Positions 35,920 to 44,767 of a stretch of 61,216 nt of DNA are shown piece by piece. Where the stretch lies: contig JAKLLS010000006.1 in the NCBI GenBank assembly GCA_022014155.1, positions 1 through 61,216 of the forward strand. The letters are read 5' to 3'. Under the pieces are notes generated by a model. It did no database searches. It was not told where the DNA came from and saw only the letters and a program-made list of their open reading frames with translations. Both the position numbers and the translations under genes were made by a program. This DNA is from Marinobacter sp. (GTDB lineage: Bacteria > Pseudomonadota > Gammaproteobacteria > Pseudomonadales > Oleiphilaceae). Position 1 is the first letter of the stretch. Each line of letters begins with the position of its first letter.

Positions 35920-37251
35920 TCACGCACAACTGCGGAACCCGGTGTAGACGTCGCTTCTCATGGGCAGGTATGCCTGTCGATAGGTGCCCCGAATCAGCGA
36001 GGCCGACGTGGCGCAGCTACCGCCACGCGTCACCTTATGATCACCGAACTGCAATGTCGACATGAACGGGTACATATCGATCCGGAAGCCATCGTAGGGA
36101 AAAAACTGGCTACTGGTCCATTCCCAGACGGTACCGATCATCTGGCGGCAACCAAACGGGCTCTCACCTTCAGGGTAATCCCAGACCGGATTTTGTGCCA
36201 TGGTGCGGCCACTCATATCGGCACGTTCCGGGCTCACCGGGTCGTTACCCCAGGGGAATCGCCGGAAGGGTTCACCAGGCCGGTTACCCAGCGCCGCCAC
36301 CTCCCATTCGTATTCAGTGGGCAGTCTCCGACCTGCCCAGCGGCACCAGGCCTCCGCTTCCCAGTAGGTTATATGGGTCACTGGAGCATCCAGATTCAGC
36401 GGTTGCCAATCATCAAAAAGACGTTGCTGCCATTGGTTGTCATGCCAGCGCCAGTAGAGCGGTTTCCTGGGCACGCGCATCAGAGGCTCGGCGCAGTCGT
36501 GAACCAGGGAAACGTCCACCTCCGTCTGCAACCACTTTCGTCCACCGAAGGACCACAACTCAGGGCGTCGGTACCCGCCATCTTCGACAAACGCAAGAAA
36601 GTCCCGGTTGGAAACCGGCGTGCGGGAAATCGTGAAAGACTCCAACGCCACCTCAAACCGTGGCTTCTCATTATCAAACGCGAAATCGTTGGTGGCGTAT
36701 CCAGTGGCTTCACCGGGCATTCCGATCAGCCAACGCCCGGCGGGGATGGTGACATCACCGTCGAGCCGGTCACCGGCCCCGGCGCGCTCAGGGTGATAGT
36801 CAGGGGGTGCTGGATAGCCGACGGTCTGCCGACACCAGATCAACGACTCAATATGCATGTTCTGGTGGAAAATGGCGTAACGGTATAGATACAGCTCGTC
36901 GTCTGCCAGCGGCTTATGCTGGATCCGCTCCGCTACCCGATCGTAGATGGTATCGAAATAGGCCAGGGTGTCTTGACGACCAGGGAACAGCTCCCGACAC
37001 CAGCGATCCCGATGGTCAACGTGGAAGGAATCCCACAGGTCATCCATGGCCGGGTTGTAGCTGGGAGTGCCATCCAGCATATTGAACACAAACACTTCGT
37101 AGAAAAAAGCGGCGTGCCCCATCTCCCACAACGGGGGATTAACTCCGGGGTGATAGGGCACATTGAGCATGTCATCCGGCAAAGAAGTAATCAGTGCCCG
37201 TGTGCGCTGTCGGGTATGCTCCAGTTCTGCCAGCAGGGTTGCCTTGTCCAC
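35920..37251 (-). CDS. EgtB/OvoA-like non-heme iron sulfoxide synthase (DinB-FGE)
   Basis: A protein of about 443 residues. The DinB-like N-terminal half contains the iron ligands: His in PLWEMGHAAFFYE and the pair in FHQNMHIES (HX3HXE). The FGE/SUMF1-like C-terminal half has the typical VTHITYWEAEAWCRWAG, LPTEYEWEVAA, VWEWTSS and VTRGGSCATS. Such enzymes form a C-S bond between histidine or hercynine and a thiol. No EgtD gene is near and the next gene is an ovothiol-type methyltransferase, so histidine plus cysteine is the likely substrate pair. GTG 37251 (GGAG upstream) is preferred over TTG 37266. A SenA-type selenoneine role is an alternative. Confidence 0.78.
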   Translation of the reverse strand: MDKATLLAELEHTRQRTRALITSLPDDMLNVPYHPGVNPPLWEMGHAAFFYEVFVFNMLDGTPSYNPAMDDLWDSFHVDHRDRWCRELFPGRQDTLAYFDTIYDRVAERIQHKPLADDELYLYRYAIFHQNMHIESLIWCRQTVGYPAPPDYHPERAGAGDRLDGDVTIPAGRWLIGMPGEATGYATNDFAFDNEKPRFEVALESFTISRTPVSNRDFLAFVEDGGYRRPELWSFGGRKWLQTEVDVSLVHDCAEPLMRVPRKPLYWRWHDNQWQQRLFDDWQPLNLDAPVTHITYWEAEAWCRWAGRRLPTEYEWEVAALGNRPGEPFRRFPWGNDPVSPERADMSGRTMAQNPVWDYPEGESPFGCRQMIGTVWEWTSSQFFPYDGFRIDMYPFMSTLQFGDHKVTRGGSCATSASLIRGTYRQAYLPMRSDVYTGFRSCA

Positions 37252-37361
37252 GCTCTCGTTCTCCAAACACCTGAGTCTGATAGGTACGATAACAAACTGC
37301 CTGCCAGATGAGTGCCCACAGGGTGAATTTTTGGCGTTTTTCTTGCCAGTCCGTGACTGGC

Positions 37362-39170
37362 CTATCCCCAGACCAGCATGATCATCGGCACGGCCACAGC
37401 CGTCACCAGAATCGACATGGGCAGACCCAGCCGCCAGTAGTCCCCGAACCGGTAGCCTCCCGGCTCCATGACCAGCGCATTGGACTGGTGCCCGATCGGG
37501 GTCAGGAAAGCACAGGACGCTCCCACGGCAACGGCCATCAGCACCGCATCGGAGGCCATGCCCAGCTCCGCCGACAGGCTGAGCGCAATCGGGGCCACCA
37601 GTATCGCGGCGGCTGCATTGTTAACCACGTTGGACAACAGCATGGTTCCCACCAGCACCACCGCAAGCACAATGGCCGGTGACAGCCCTTCGCTCAGCAT
37701 CAGCATCTGCGCCGCAATCAGTTCGGCCCCGCCAGTGGTTTCCAGTGCCTGACCGACTGGAATCATCGCCGCAAGCAACACAATGACGGACCAATCGATG
37801 GCCTTATAGGCGTCCGGGGCTTTGAGCAACCCCGTCAGCACCATCGATAAGGCACAGCCCACCAGAGCCACCGGTGGTGCCAGCCAGCCAGCGACAATAG
37901 CGATGATGGCGGCAATAAACAGGCCGCTGGCCAACAGCGCATTGCGATCCCGCCCCAATCTGAGCCCACGCTCGGCCAGGGGCAGGCAACCCAGGCGCTG
38001 CAAGGTCCCGGTGAGGGAATCCTCATGCCCCTGTACCAACAGGATATCCCCGGCTTGAATATGCACATCCCCGAGCCGACGCTTCAACCGTTGCCCCTGA
38101 CGCGCCAGCGCAACTATGTTCAGACCGTGATATTCCCTCAGATTCAGGCGGTTGGCTGTCTGACCTACCAGACTGGACTCAGGGGTGACCACGACCTCCA
38201 TAAGCCGGACTTCGCCGGCAGACAGTTCCTTGCGGGCCCCGGCTGCGGATGCTTCTTCAGGGGATTCATCACTGTCGTCTTCACTGGCACTGGCGAGGGT
38301 AAGCCCCGTGTGATCGAGAAATTCCTGGAGGCTCTCCGTGTCAGCCTCGACCAACAGGACATCGCCCTCATTGAGCACCTTGTAAGTGGATGGCGCCAGC
38401 GACCGGCTATCTCCCCGGATCAGAGCGAGCACGACTACATCCTCTTCACTGTCAGCGTCGGTTAACAGGTTGTGGAGCGTACCCCCCGCGTAGGACGATG
38501 CCTCGGGTACCCGCAGTTCGGTGACATAATCACCAACACTGAACAGCTTGCCACCCTCATCACTGTCTTGCCGCTGCGGCGTCAGGCGCCAGCCTGCCAG
38601 GGTAATGAAGGCAATACCGGCAAGTGTGATTGCGGCGCCAACCGGGGCGAAGTCGAACAAACCAAAGGCGCCGGTCTCACGGTAACTGGCGATGATGATA
38701 TTGGGCGGTGTCCCGATCAGCGTCATGGTGCCTCCCAGCAGGGAACCAAAGGCCAGAGGCATCAGCAACAGGGAGGGTGACCGACCCGCTTCCCGCGACA
38801 TCCATACCGCCACCGGCATCAGCAGGGCGAGAGCACCGACGTTGTTGATAAAACCGGAACAGAGCGCAACCACCCCGGTCAGCATCAGTACCTGCAGGGT
38901 TGGACGATGACCTACCCGACCCAGCAAACGGGCAATGCTGTCAACCACACCCCCATTCACCAGACCCTGACTGATCACCAGGACCGCGGCCACCGTCACC
39001 ACAGCCGGATGACCGAAACCGGCAAACAGTTCGCCGGAAGGGACCAGACCTGTTAACGCAATCGCTATCAGAGCCAGCATCGAGACGACGTCAAAGCGGA
39101 GCCTGTTCCAGATGAACAACCCCAAAGTAGCTGTCAGGATGCCAAAAACCATACCCTGTTCCGTAGTCAC
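37362..39170 (-). CDS. SLC13-family permease with two TrkA-C domains
   Basis: A 602-residue transporter of the divalent anion:sodium symporter/ArsB superfamily. Membrane segments occupy about 1-200 and 420-602. The central cytoplasmic part has two TrkA-C domains (about 210-295 and 315-400), each ending with a DVLLVEAD or DILLVQGHE strand. The conserved IGTPPNIIIASYR near residue 155 and SNVVNNAAAAILVAPIA near 520 are typical of the family. Substrate may be sulfate, a dicarboxylate or another anion. Start is GTG with GGGGG upstream. Confidence 0.85.
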   Translation of the reverse strand: MTTEQGMVFGILTATLGLFIWNRLRFDVVSMLALIAIALTGLVPSGELFAGFGHPAVVTVAAVLVISQGLVNGGVVDSIARLLGRVGHRPTLQVLMLTGVVALCSGFINNVGALALLMPVAVWMSREAGRSPSLLLMPLAFGSLLGGTMTLIGTPPNIIIASYRETGAFGLFDFAPVGAAITLAGIAFITLAGWRLTPQRQDSDEGGKLFSVGDYVTELRVPEASSYAGGTLHNLLTDADSEEDVVVLALIRGDSRSLAPSTYKVLNEGDVLLVEADTESLQEFLDHTGLTLASASEDDSDESPEEASAAGARKELSAGEVRLMEVVVTPESSLVGQTANRLNLREYHGLNIVALARQGQRLKRRLGDVHIQAGDILLVQGHEDSLTGTLQRLGCLPLAERGLRLGRDRNALLASGLFIAAIIAIVAGWLAPPVALVGCALSMVLTGLLKAPDAYKAIDWSVIVLLAAMIPVGQALETTGGAELIAAQMLMLSEGLSPAIVLAVVLVGTMLLSNVVNNAAAAILVAPIALSLSAELGMASDAVLMAVAVGASCAFLTPIGHQSNALVMEPGGYRFGDYWRLGLPMSILVTAVAVPMIMLVWG

Positions 39171-39424
39171 CCATTCCCCCTGTCGGCAAAATTTACAGGT
39201 TTTCGTCCCTCGGGCTTTCGCCCCGTTTCAACTCACTGAAAATACGCGGGCTCTATCATCTGGCACATTACATGAATGTCTTCACAGTAAGGCCCCTTTT
39301 ACCCGTTCCCCAGCTGTAACCGGTCACAGGGCAGTGGCCGGGTCTGGCAGTCCCGGCAGCAGCTAACGCGTTACTGAAGGTTGTGGTGTCCATTTCCCAG
39401 AACGCCATTTCCAGGAGATCCGCC

Positions 39425-40807
39425 ATGCAGGAAAAACGACCGCTTGTCTGGCTGTCAACCAGCAGCACCGACAAGCCATCCAATCCCGCGCTTGTATCAC
39501 AGTGGAACATACATACTTTTGACCTGACCGAACCACCTCCCTTTGGCCTCGCCAGCACGGGGAAGACCCAGGTTGGCGTACTGGATCTGAGCGCTTATCC
39601 GGATCAGGGCACACCGTATCTGGACCAGTGGATCGAAGCTTTCCAAATCCCCTATTGGGTTGGCATATTGCCCTCAGCCCCCCATCAGAACACACCACCA
39701 GGAACCCTCATTTCCCGGCATTGCACTGATTATCATACCCTACCCCTGGATCCCGATCGCCTGAATACCGTCCTCGGGCACCTGTGGGGCATGGCCCAGC
39801 TACAACGTCAATCCGACGCCAAGCCCCAAGATAGTTATCAGGAAGCCGCACTGGAAGGCGCATCCCAGGCCATCCGCCAGGTCCGGGCCATGTTGCGGCG
39901 GTTTGCCAAGACCCAGGAGCCGGTGCTGATCTTCGGAGAAAACGGTACGGGTAAGGATACGGCTGCCCGTTTCATTCATGCCCACTCGGCCCGCAGTACG
40001 CAACCACTGGTCACCGTCAATTGCGCAGCGTTGCCGGTGTCCCTGACTCAAAGCGAACTGTTCGGGTACGAGAAAGGCGCCTTCACCCATGCACTTAACA
40101 GCCGCCGGGGTCGCCTGGAGTCAGCAGATGGGGGCACCCTGCTACTCTCGGGGATTGACGAACTGGTGCCCGAGCAGCAATCCGCCATTTTGCGCTTCCT
40201 GCAGGAAGGACAGATCGAGAGAATTGGGGGCAACCAGCCCAGGAAGGTGGACGTGAGGGTCATCGCCACCAGCGCGCGCCCCCTGAAGCAGCTGGTGGAA
40301 ACGGAAGAATTCCGGAGCGACGTCTACTACCGATTGGGCAGTCTGGAAGTGAAACTACCTGCCTTGCGAGATAGGCCAGAGGACATTCCCATCGTTGCCA
40401 ACAAAATCCTGGCGAATACTCATACAGCATTCGGAGTCCGCAAGCTCAGCAATAAAGCCATGCAGAGCCTCGCGCTGCACGACTGGCCTGGCAATCTTCG
40501 CGAACTGCAAAACCGGCTGCGCCAGGCGATGCTGCTCAGCGAGTCGGCCATGATTGAGCCGGCAGACCTGGGCTTGGCGGAGCTTGCCGTGTCGATTCCA
40601 GGACAATCCGGCCTCAGCCTTGAAGCCTTCCGTGCCAGGGCCGATAGACAGGCGCTGTCATGCAGCCTGGCTTTGTCACACCAGAACGTGTCTGCCGCCG
40701 CACGCATCCTGAATATTTCCAGGGTGTCTTTTTATCGTCTGATGGACAAGTACGGGCCCCACCACGCTCATTCCAGCAACGCGAGGTCAGTCAGGCATCA
40801 CCAGTAA
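39425..40807 (+). CDS. VpsR-like enhancer-binding protein with degenerate ATPase
   Basis: A 460-residue transcription regulator. The N-terminal ~120 residues resemble the VpsR receiver-like domain, followed by an AAA+ domain and a Fis-type C-terminal helix-turn-helix (NVSAAARILNISRVSFYRLM). Walker A is near-normal (GENGTGKD). Walker B reads GGTLLLSGIDEL, losing the acidic pair, and the sigma-54 contact loop reads GAFTHA instead of GAFTGA. ATP-driven sigma-54 activation is therefore doubtful. V. cholerae VpsR, a c-di-GMP-dependent activator of biofilm genes, also works with sigma-70. ATG 39425 follows AGGAG. Adjacent genes give no target. Confidence 0.8.
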   Translation: MQEKRPLVWLSTSSTDKPSNPALVSQWNIHTFDLTEPPPFGLASTGKTQVGVLDLSAYPDQGTPYLDQWIEAFQIPYWVGILPSAPHQNTPPGTLISRHCTDYHTLPLDPDRLNTVLGHLWGMAQLQRQSDAKPQDSYQEAALEGASQAIRQVRAMLRRFAKTQEPVLIFGENGTGKDTAARFIHAHSARSTQPLVTVNCAALPVSLTQSELFGYEKGAFTHALNSRRGRLESADGGTLLLSGIDELVPEQQSAILRFLQEGQIERIGGNQPRKVDVRVIATSARPLKQLVETEEFRSDVYYRLGSLEVKLPALRDRPEDIPIVANKILANTHTAFGVRKLSNKAMQSLALHDWPGNLRELQNRLRQAMLLSESAMIEPADLGLAELAVSIPGQSGLSLEAFRARADRQALSCSLALSHQNVSAAARILNISRVSFYRLMDKYGPHHAHSSNARSVRHHQ

Positions 40808-40836
40808 ACGGATGTTCACCCGCCTATAACAACGAC

Positions 40837-40863
40837 AAAACCCCGCACCAAGGCGGGGTTTTG
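40837..40863. terminator. bidirectional terminator between the VpsR-like gene and aceA
   Basis: AAAACCCCGC and GCGGGGTTTT pair around a 6-base loop, giving U-runs on both strands for the convergent genes. Confidence 0.8.
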
Positions 40864-40915
40864 GGGTTCAGCCAGGGGCTTTCACCCCCGACTGACAGAC
40901 AACCTGACCGTTCGA

Positions 40916-42508
40916 TTAACCGAACTGGTTCATGGTGTTGTCTTTACCACCAGCTTTCAGCGCCGCTTCACCAGCGAAGAATTCCTTGTGGTCGTCACCG
41001 ATGTTAGAACCAGCCATGTCCTGGTGCTTAACGGTAGCGATACCCTGACGGATTTCCTTACGCTGTACGCCTGCAACGTAGGCCAGCATGCCTTCGTCGC
41101 CGAAGTAGCCCTTGGCCAGGTTGTCGGTAGACAGAGCCGCAGTGTGGTAAGTCGGCAGCGTGATCAGGTGGTGGAAGATACCTGCTTCGCGTGAACCGTC
41201 ACGCTGGAAGTTACGGCACCACTCGTCAGCCAGCTGACCCAGCTCGGTGTTGTCGTACTCTTCGCTCATCAGCTTGGCGCGCTCGTAGGCAGACACGTCT
41301 TTGCCTTCTTCCTGCCATGCGTCGAATACCTGCTGACGGAAGTTCAGGGTCCAGTTGAAGGACGGGCTGTTGTTGTAAACCAGCTTGGCGTCGGGCACCA
41401 CTTCCTTGATGCGGTTAACCATGGCAGCGATCTGGCCAACGTGGGGCTTCTCGGTTTCGATCCACAGCAGGTCAGCGCCGTTCTGCAGGCTGGTGATACA
41501 GTCCAGAACCACACGGTCTTCGCCAGTGCCCGGCTTGAACTGGAACAGGCCAGAAGCCAGACGCTTCGGACGAACCAGCTGACCGTTCTGCTTGATCACA
41601 ACATCGCCGTTGTTGATGTCTTCAGCCTTCTCGATCACGTCGCCATCGATGAAGCTGTTGTACTGGTCACCCAGATCGCCCGGCTCGTTGGTCACGGCGA
41701 TCTTCTGGGTCAGGCCTGCGCCCAGGGAGTCGGTACGGGCAACGATAACACCGTCATCAACACCCAGCTCCAGAAACGCCAGACGAACGGCGTTGATCTT
41801 GGACAGGAAGTCGGCGTGAGGAACAGTTACCTTGCCGTCCTGGTGACCACACTGCTTCTCGTCAGACACCTGGTTTTCGATCTGGATGCAGCAGGCACCG
41901 GCTTCGATCATCTGCTTGGCCAGCAGGTAGGTCGCTTCGGCGTTACCGAAACCAGCGTCGATGTCGGCAATGATCGGCACAACGTGAGTTTCGTGGTTGT
42001 CGATCTGCTTGATCAGCTCTTCAGCCTTGGCAGTGTCGCCAGCGTTCTCGGCTTCTTCCAGTGCGCGGAACAGGTGGTTCAGTTCCCAGGCATCGGCCTG
42101 ACGCAGGAAGGTGTACAGCTCTTCGATCAGACCAGATACAGCGGTCTTCTCGTGCATGGACTGGTCAGGCAGCGGACCGAACTCGGAGCGCAGGGCAGCA
42201 ACCATCCAGCCAGACAGGTACAGGTAACGACGCTTGGTGGTACCGAAGTGCTTCTTGATGGACAGCAGCTTCTGCTGACCGATGAAGCCGTGCCAGCAGC
42301 CCAGAGACTGGGTGTACTGGGAAGTGTCGTTGTCGTAGTTCGCCATGTCTTCGCGCATGATCTTGGCGGTGTACTTGGCGATATCCAGACCAGTCTTGAA
42401 CTTGTTCTGAGCGCGCATGCGGGCTGCGTGCTTCGGATTGATGGCGTTCCAGGTCGGGTTTTGCTTCAGGATAGAAGCAATGGCGTCAACGTCTTTTGCG
42501 TATGGCAT
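40916..42508 (-). CDS. aceA: isocitrate lyase, long form
   Basis: A 530-residue glyoxylate-shunt enzyme splitting isocitrate into succinate and glyoxylate, needed for growth on acetate, fatty acids and alkanes. The catalytic loop is SDEKQCGHQDGK, with substrate-binding PIIADIDAGFGNAEAT, SGWMVAALRSEFGPLPDQ and VARTDSLGAGL. The length matches the long Pseudomonas-type enzyme rather than the ~435-residue E. coli form. Codon choice is strongly biased to a few preferred codons compared with neighbours, consistent with high expression. Malate synthase is not in the window. Confidence 0.95.
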   Translation of the reverse strand: MPYAKDVDAIASILKQNPTWNAINPKHAARMRAQNKFKTGLDIAKYTAKIMREDMANYDNDTSQYTQSLGCWHGFIGQQKLLSIKKHFGTTKRRYLYLSGWMVAALRSEFGPLPDQSMHEKTAVSGLIEELYTFLRQADAWELNHLFRALEEAENAGDTAKAEELIKQIDNHETHVVPIIADIDAGFGNAEATYLLAKQMIEAGACCIQIENQVSDEKQCGHQDGKVTVPHADFLSKINAVRLAFLELGVDDGVIVARTDSLGAGLTQKIAVTNEPGDLGDQYNSFIDGDVIEKAEDINNGDVVIKQNGQLVRPKRLASGLFQFKPGTGEDRVVLDCITSLQNGADLLWIETEKPHVGQIAAMVNRIKEVVPDAKLVYNNSPSFNWTLNFRQQVFDAWQEEGKDVSAYERAKLMSEEYDNTELGQLADEWCRNFQRDGSREAGIFHHLITLPTYHTAALSTDNLAKGYFGDEGMLAYVAGVQRKEIRQGIATVKHQDMAGSNIGDDHKEFFAGEAALKAGGKDNTMNQFG

Positions 42509-42746
42509 GATCTCAGTCCTGTCGTTTAGGGTTTGAGGTGCTCTTCATCAGAAGCAGAAAACTACTCCGGTGAGCCAGCAACCCGATCAAAAATTGTTCA
42601 GGTCGCTGACGATGGAAGCTACTTTAGTACCTTTGAATTTATAATTGAAATTTATATTATCTATTTTCGGCATTTTCCTGGTGAATGGTTGTGACAACCG
42701 GATTAAACACACCTATGCCCGATCCTGCCCCTTCGCCCATCCAACG
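42509..42746. promoter_or_regulatory. aceA upstream region with AT-rich island
   Basis: This 238-base region contains an AT-rich block (about 42636-42662, with AATTTATA twice), the likely aceA promoter area on the minus strand, and a perfect GGTTGT-G-ACAACC palindrome at 42687-42699 that could be a regulator site. No ORF is supported. Confidence 0.4.
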
Positions 42747-44693
42747 TCAGGTAATTGCCATCACGACCAATTGGTCATCCGGCTGAAGGCCCAGAAAGCG
42801 TTTGCGCGGTGGATTTAATTCCAGGCGCCTGCCTTCCTCGTCCGTGCGGTGCCGAAACACCCCCAACGCCAACTCTCCTCGCTCAGCCAGGATTCTCTCC
42901 AGCAAATGGAAATCGACACTCGCGGGCAACGGGTAGTCCCGGGGATCCCGAAACTGGATTTCCGCTCCGCCCACGGTAAACAATTCGTCCAGCACCACCC
43001 GCAACTCCCGCCGCAAAGCCACCTGCGCCAGGACATGGCTGAGAATCATCGGGCTGATCATCATTTCGCTCTGGTGACCACTCAACAGATGGCGATTGTC
43101 CGGGTCACTCAGCTCCATGATCAGCTGGGGTCTGCGGTTAGCCCCGGCGAGGATATCTTCCAGTTGCAGGTAGCCCACCATGGCCCGGGCATCGGCCTCC
43201 TCACCCGACGCCAAACGGTCGCTGCTCAGCAGGATAACGGTGTCGTAATCGATGGGGCGGACCTTGCGCAATTCATCTTCAACCATATAATCCGCCTCAA
43301 TATGCCGACAAGAGACTTTGCGGTGATCCTGTATGTACCTGGCTATATCCCGCTCCCTTTCTGTCGCCGACACCACAGAGACAATATCCACAGTGAACGG
43401 CTGCCCCACATAACTGGCAAACTCGGCAATCAGGCTGGGCACACGGCGATTCCATCCCAACACGAGGATTGTCCGCGGGCGGTCAGTGGTCTTGCGGAGA
43501 TACCGGCCTGGCTCTCCCCGAGCGATGGCTGGCAAGGGCGCGAGCTTGGAGTTGGCTTCGGTTTCCGAATAGTCACGAGCCAGCATGATGACCCGGTCCG
43601 CCATCTCAATCGGAGTATCCGAAGGCGCAATCAGGCGCACATCCCAGCGATTCCCTTTCGGCTTCAGTATCCCCAGGATAATGGCCAGAGGGCGTTGAAT
43701 CGCAAGTTCCCCCAGAGTCATGCCCGCAACGGATTCACCGCCCCGCACATAGATTTCATTGCCTTCACCGGCGGTCAGGAGCTCATTGTAGATTCCGGAT
43801 AACCCCGGGTGCAGGATATTCTGTACCATTAACCGACTGATGGTGGCATCGCCGCCCACCACCTCCACTTCTCCGGGGTAGGCCCGTTCTATCACCGGAT
43901 GCTTGCGGATATCCTGTATTTCCGCCACCACGTATGGGAGCGGCGCATTCAGATGCCTGGCCTGGGCCGCAATAGACAGCATAGCCTTGACTGTTTCTAT
44001 ATCCGATGTCACCAGGGTTCCCGCTTCATGGGCGATGCTTGGAACGATCACCGCCGCCGCATCCAGACAGGCCACTCGCTGCAGCGCATCCGGCTGGATT
44101 GCCAGACCGGAGCGGAGAATAACCTGGCGAGCCTTGCGGCCAATACCCGGTTCACTGCGCAGCTCGTGGACCTGCACTGCAGAGGCATTCTGAGACAACA
44201 CCACCAGATTCAACCGCTGGGTATCATGCTTCTCGAGGAACCGGCGCATGCGACCACTGGATCCCAGCAGTTCCGACAGCAGCGGCAAGGTCTGACTGGA
44301 CCAGCCCAGGACCACGATGTGGTTCTTCAGGGTGACGGGCGTCAGTCCGCGCTCCAGGTCAGCCATCTTGGCGATTAACCAGCGGGTGAGGATTGCCACT
44401 AGCGTACCCATGAAAACCACGTAGCCGCTAATAGTCAGTAGTGTGGACACGAACCGCTGCCAGGTGCCGACATCGTCCCCAAGATACCCCGGGTCGGTCA
44501 GACGCAGGAACGCCCACCAGATAGCCGAACCGGTATCATCAAAGGCGCCGTCCTGGGGCACAACCAGCAAACCACCAATCAAGGAGATCAGGCCAATGAA
44601 CACACCAACCACCAGCAGCTGAAATCCCGCACCCTTTACCAACTGACGTTCTACAATAAATTTAATTCGATCAATAATGCGGAATGGCAGCAT
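42747..44693 (-). CDS. CASTOR/POLLUX-like ion channel with RCK domains
   Basis: A 648-residue protein. Two hydrophobic segments near residues 22-45 and 85-115 flank a pore-like region (WWAFLRLTDPGYLGDD). The rest is cytoplasmic with two TrkA/RCK-type nucleotide-binding modules (IVVLGWSSQTLPLLSELL and ILVLGWNRRVPSLIAEF). This is the layout of CASTOR/POLLUX/DMI1-like channels and their bacterial relatives. ATG 44693 follows AGGAAG; the extension to 44741 would run towards the divergent gene. Ion specificity is unknown. Confidence 0.75.
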   Translation of the reverse strand: MLPFRIIDRIKFIVERQLVKGAGFQLLVVGVFIGLISLIGGLLVVPQDGAFDDTGSAIWWAFLRLTDPGYLGDDVGTWQRFVSTLLTISGYVVFMGTLVAILTRWLIAKMADLERGLTPVTLKNHIVVLGWSSQTLPLLSELLGSSGRMRRFLEKHDTQRLNLVVLSQNASAVQVHELRSEPGIGRKARQVILRSGLAIQPDALQRVACLDAAAVIVPSIAHEAGTLVTSDIETVKAMLSIAAQARHLNAPLPYVVAEIQDIRKHPVIERAYPGEVEVVGGDATISRLMVQNILHPGLSGIYNELLTAGEGNEIYVRGGESVAGMTLGELAIQRPLAIILGILKPKGNRWDVRLIAPSDTPIEMADRVIMLARDYSETEANSKLAPLPAIARGEPGRYLRKTTDRPRTILVLGWNRRVPSLIAEFASYVGQPFTVDIVSVVSATERERDIARYIQDHRKVSCRHIEADYMVEDELRKVRPIDYDTVILLSSDRLASGEEADARAMVGYLQLEDILAGANRRPQLIMELSDPDNRHLLSGHQSEMMISPMILSHVLAQVALRRELRVVLDELFTVGGAEIQFRDPRDYPLPASVDFHLLERILAERGELALGVFRHRTDEEGRRLELNPPRKRFLGLQPDDQLVVMAIT

Positions 44694-44767
44694 GTGGCTT
44701 CCTTTTGCCCCTCGATGCAAAACACCCGTAGCATAGCGCAATAACGCTGAAGAAGGTCCCGAAGAGC

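Noticed and set aside
39261..39276. TGGCACATTACATGAA upstream of the VpsR-like gene as a sigma-54 promoter.
   Set aside because: The -24 element is good but the -12 GC is missing, so it falls below the match seen at 58824.
41441..42529. A 362-codon open frame opposite aceA.
   Set aside because: It is produced by the strong codon bias of aceA on the other strand; there is no ribosome-binding site or family match.
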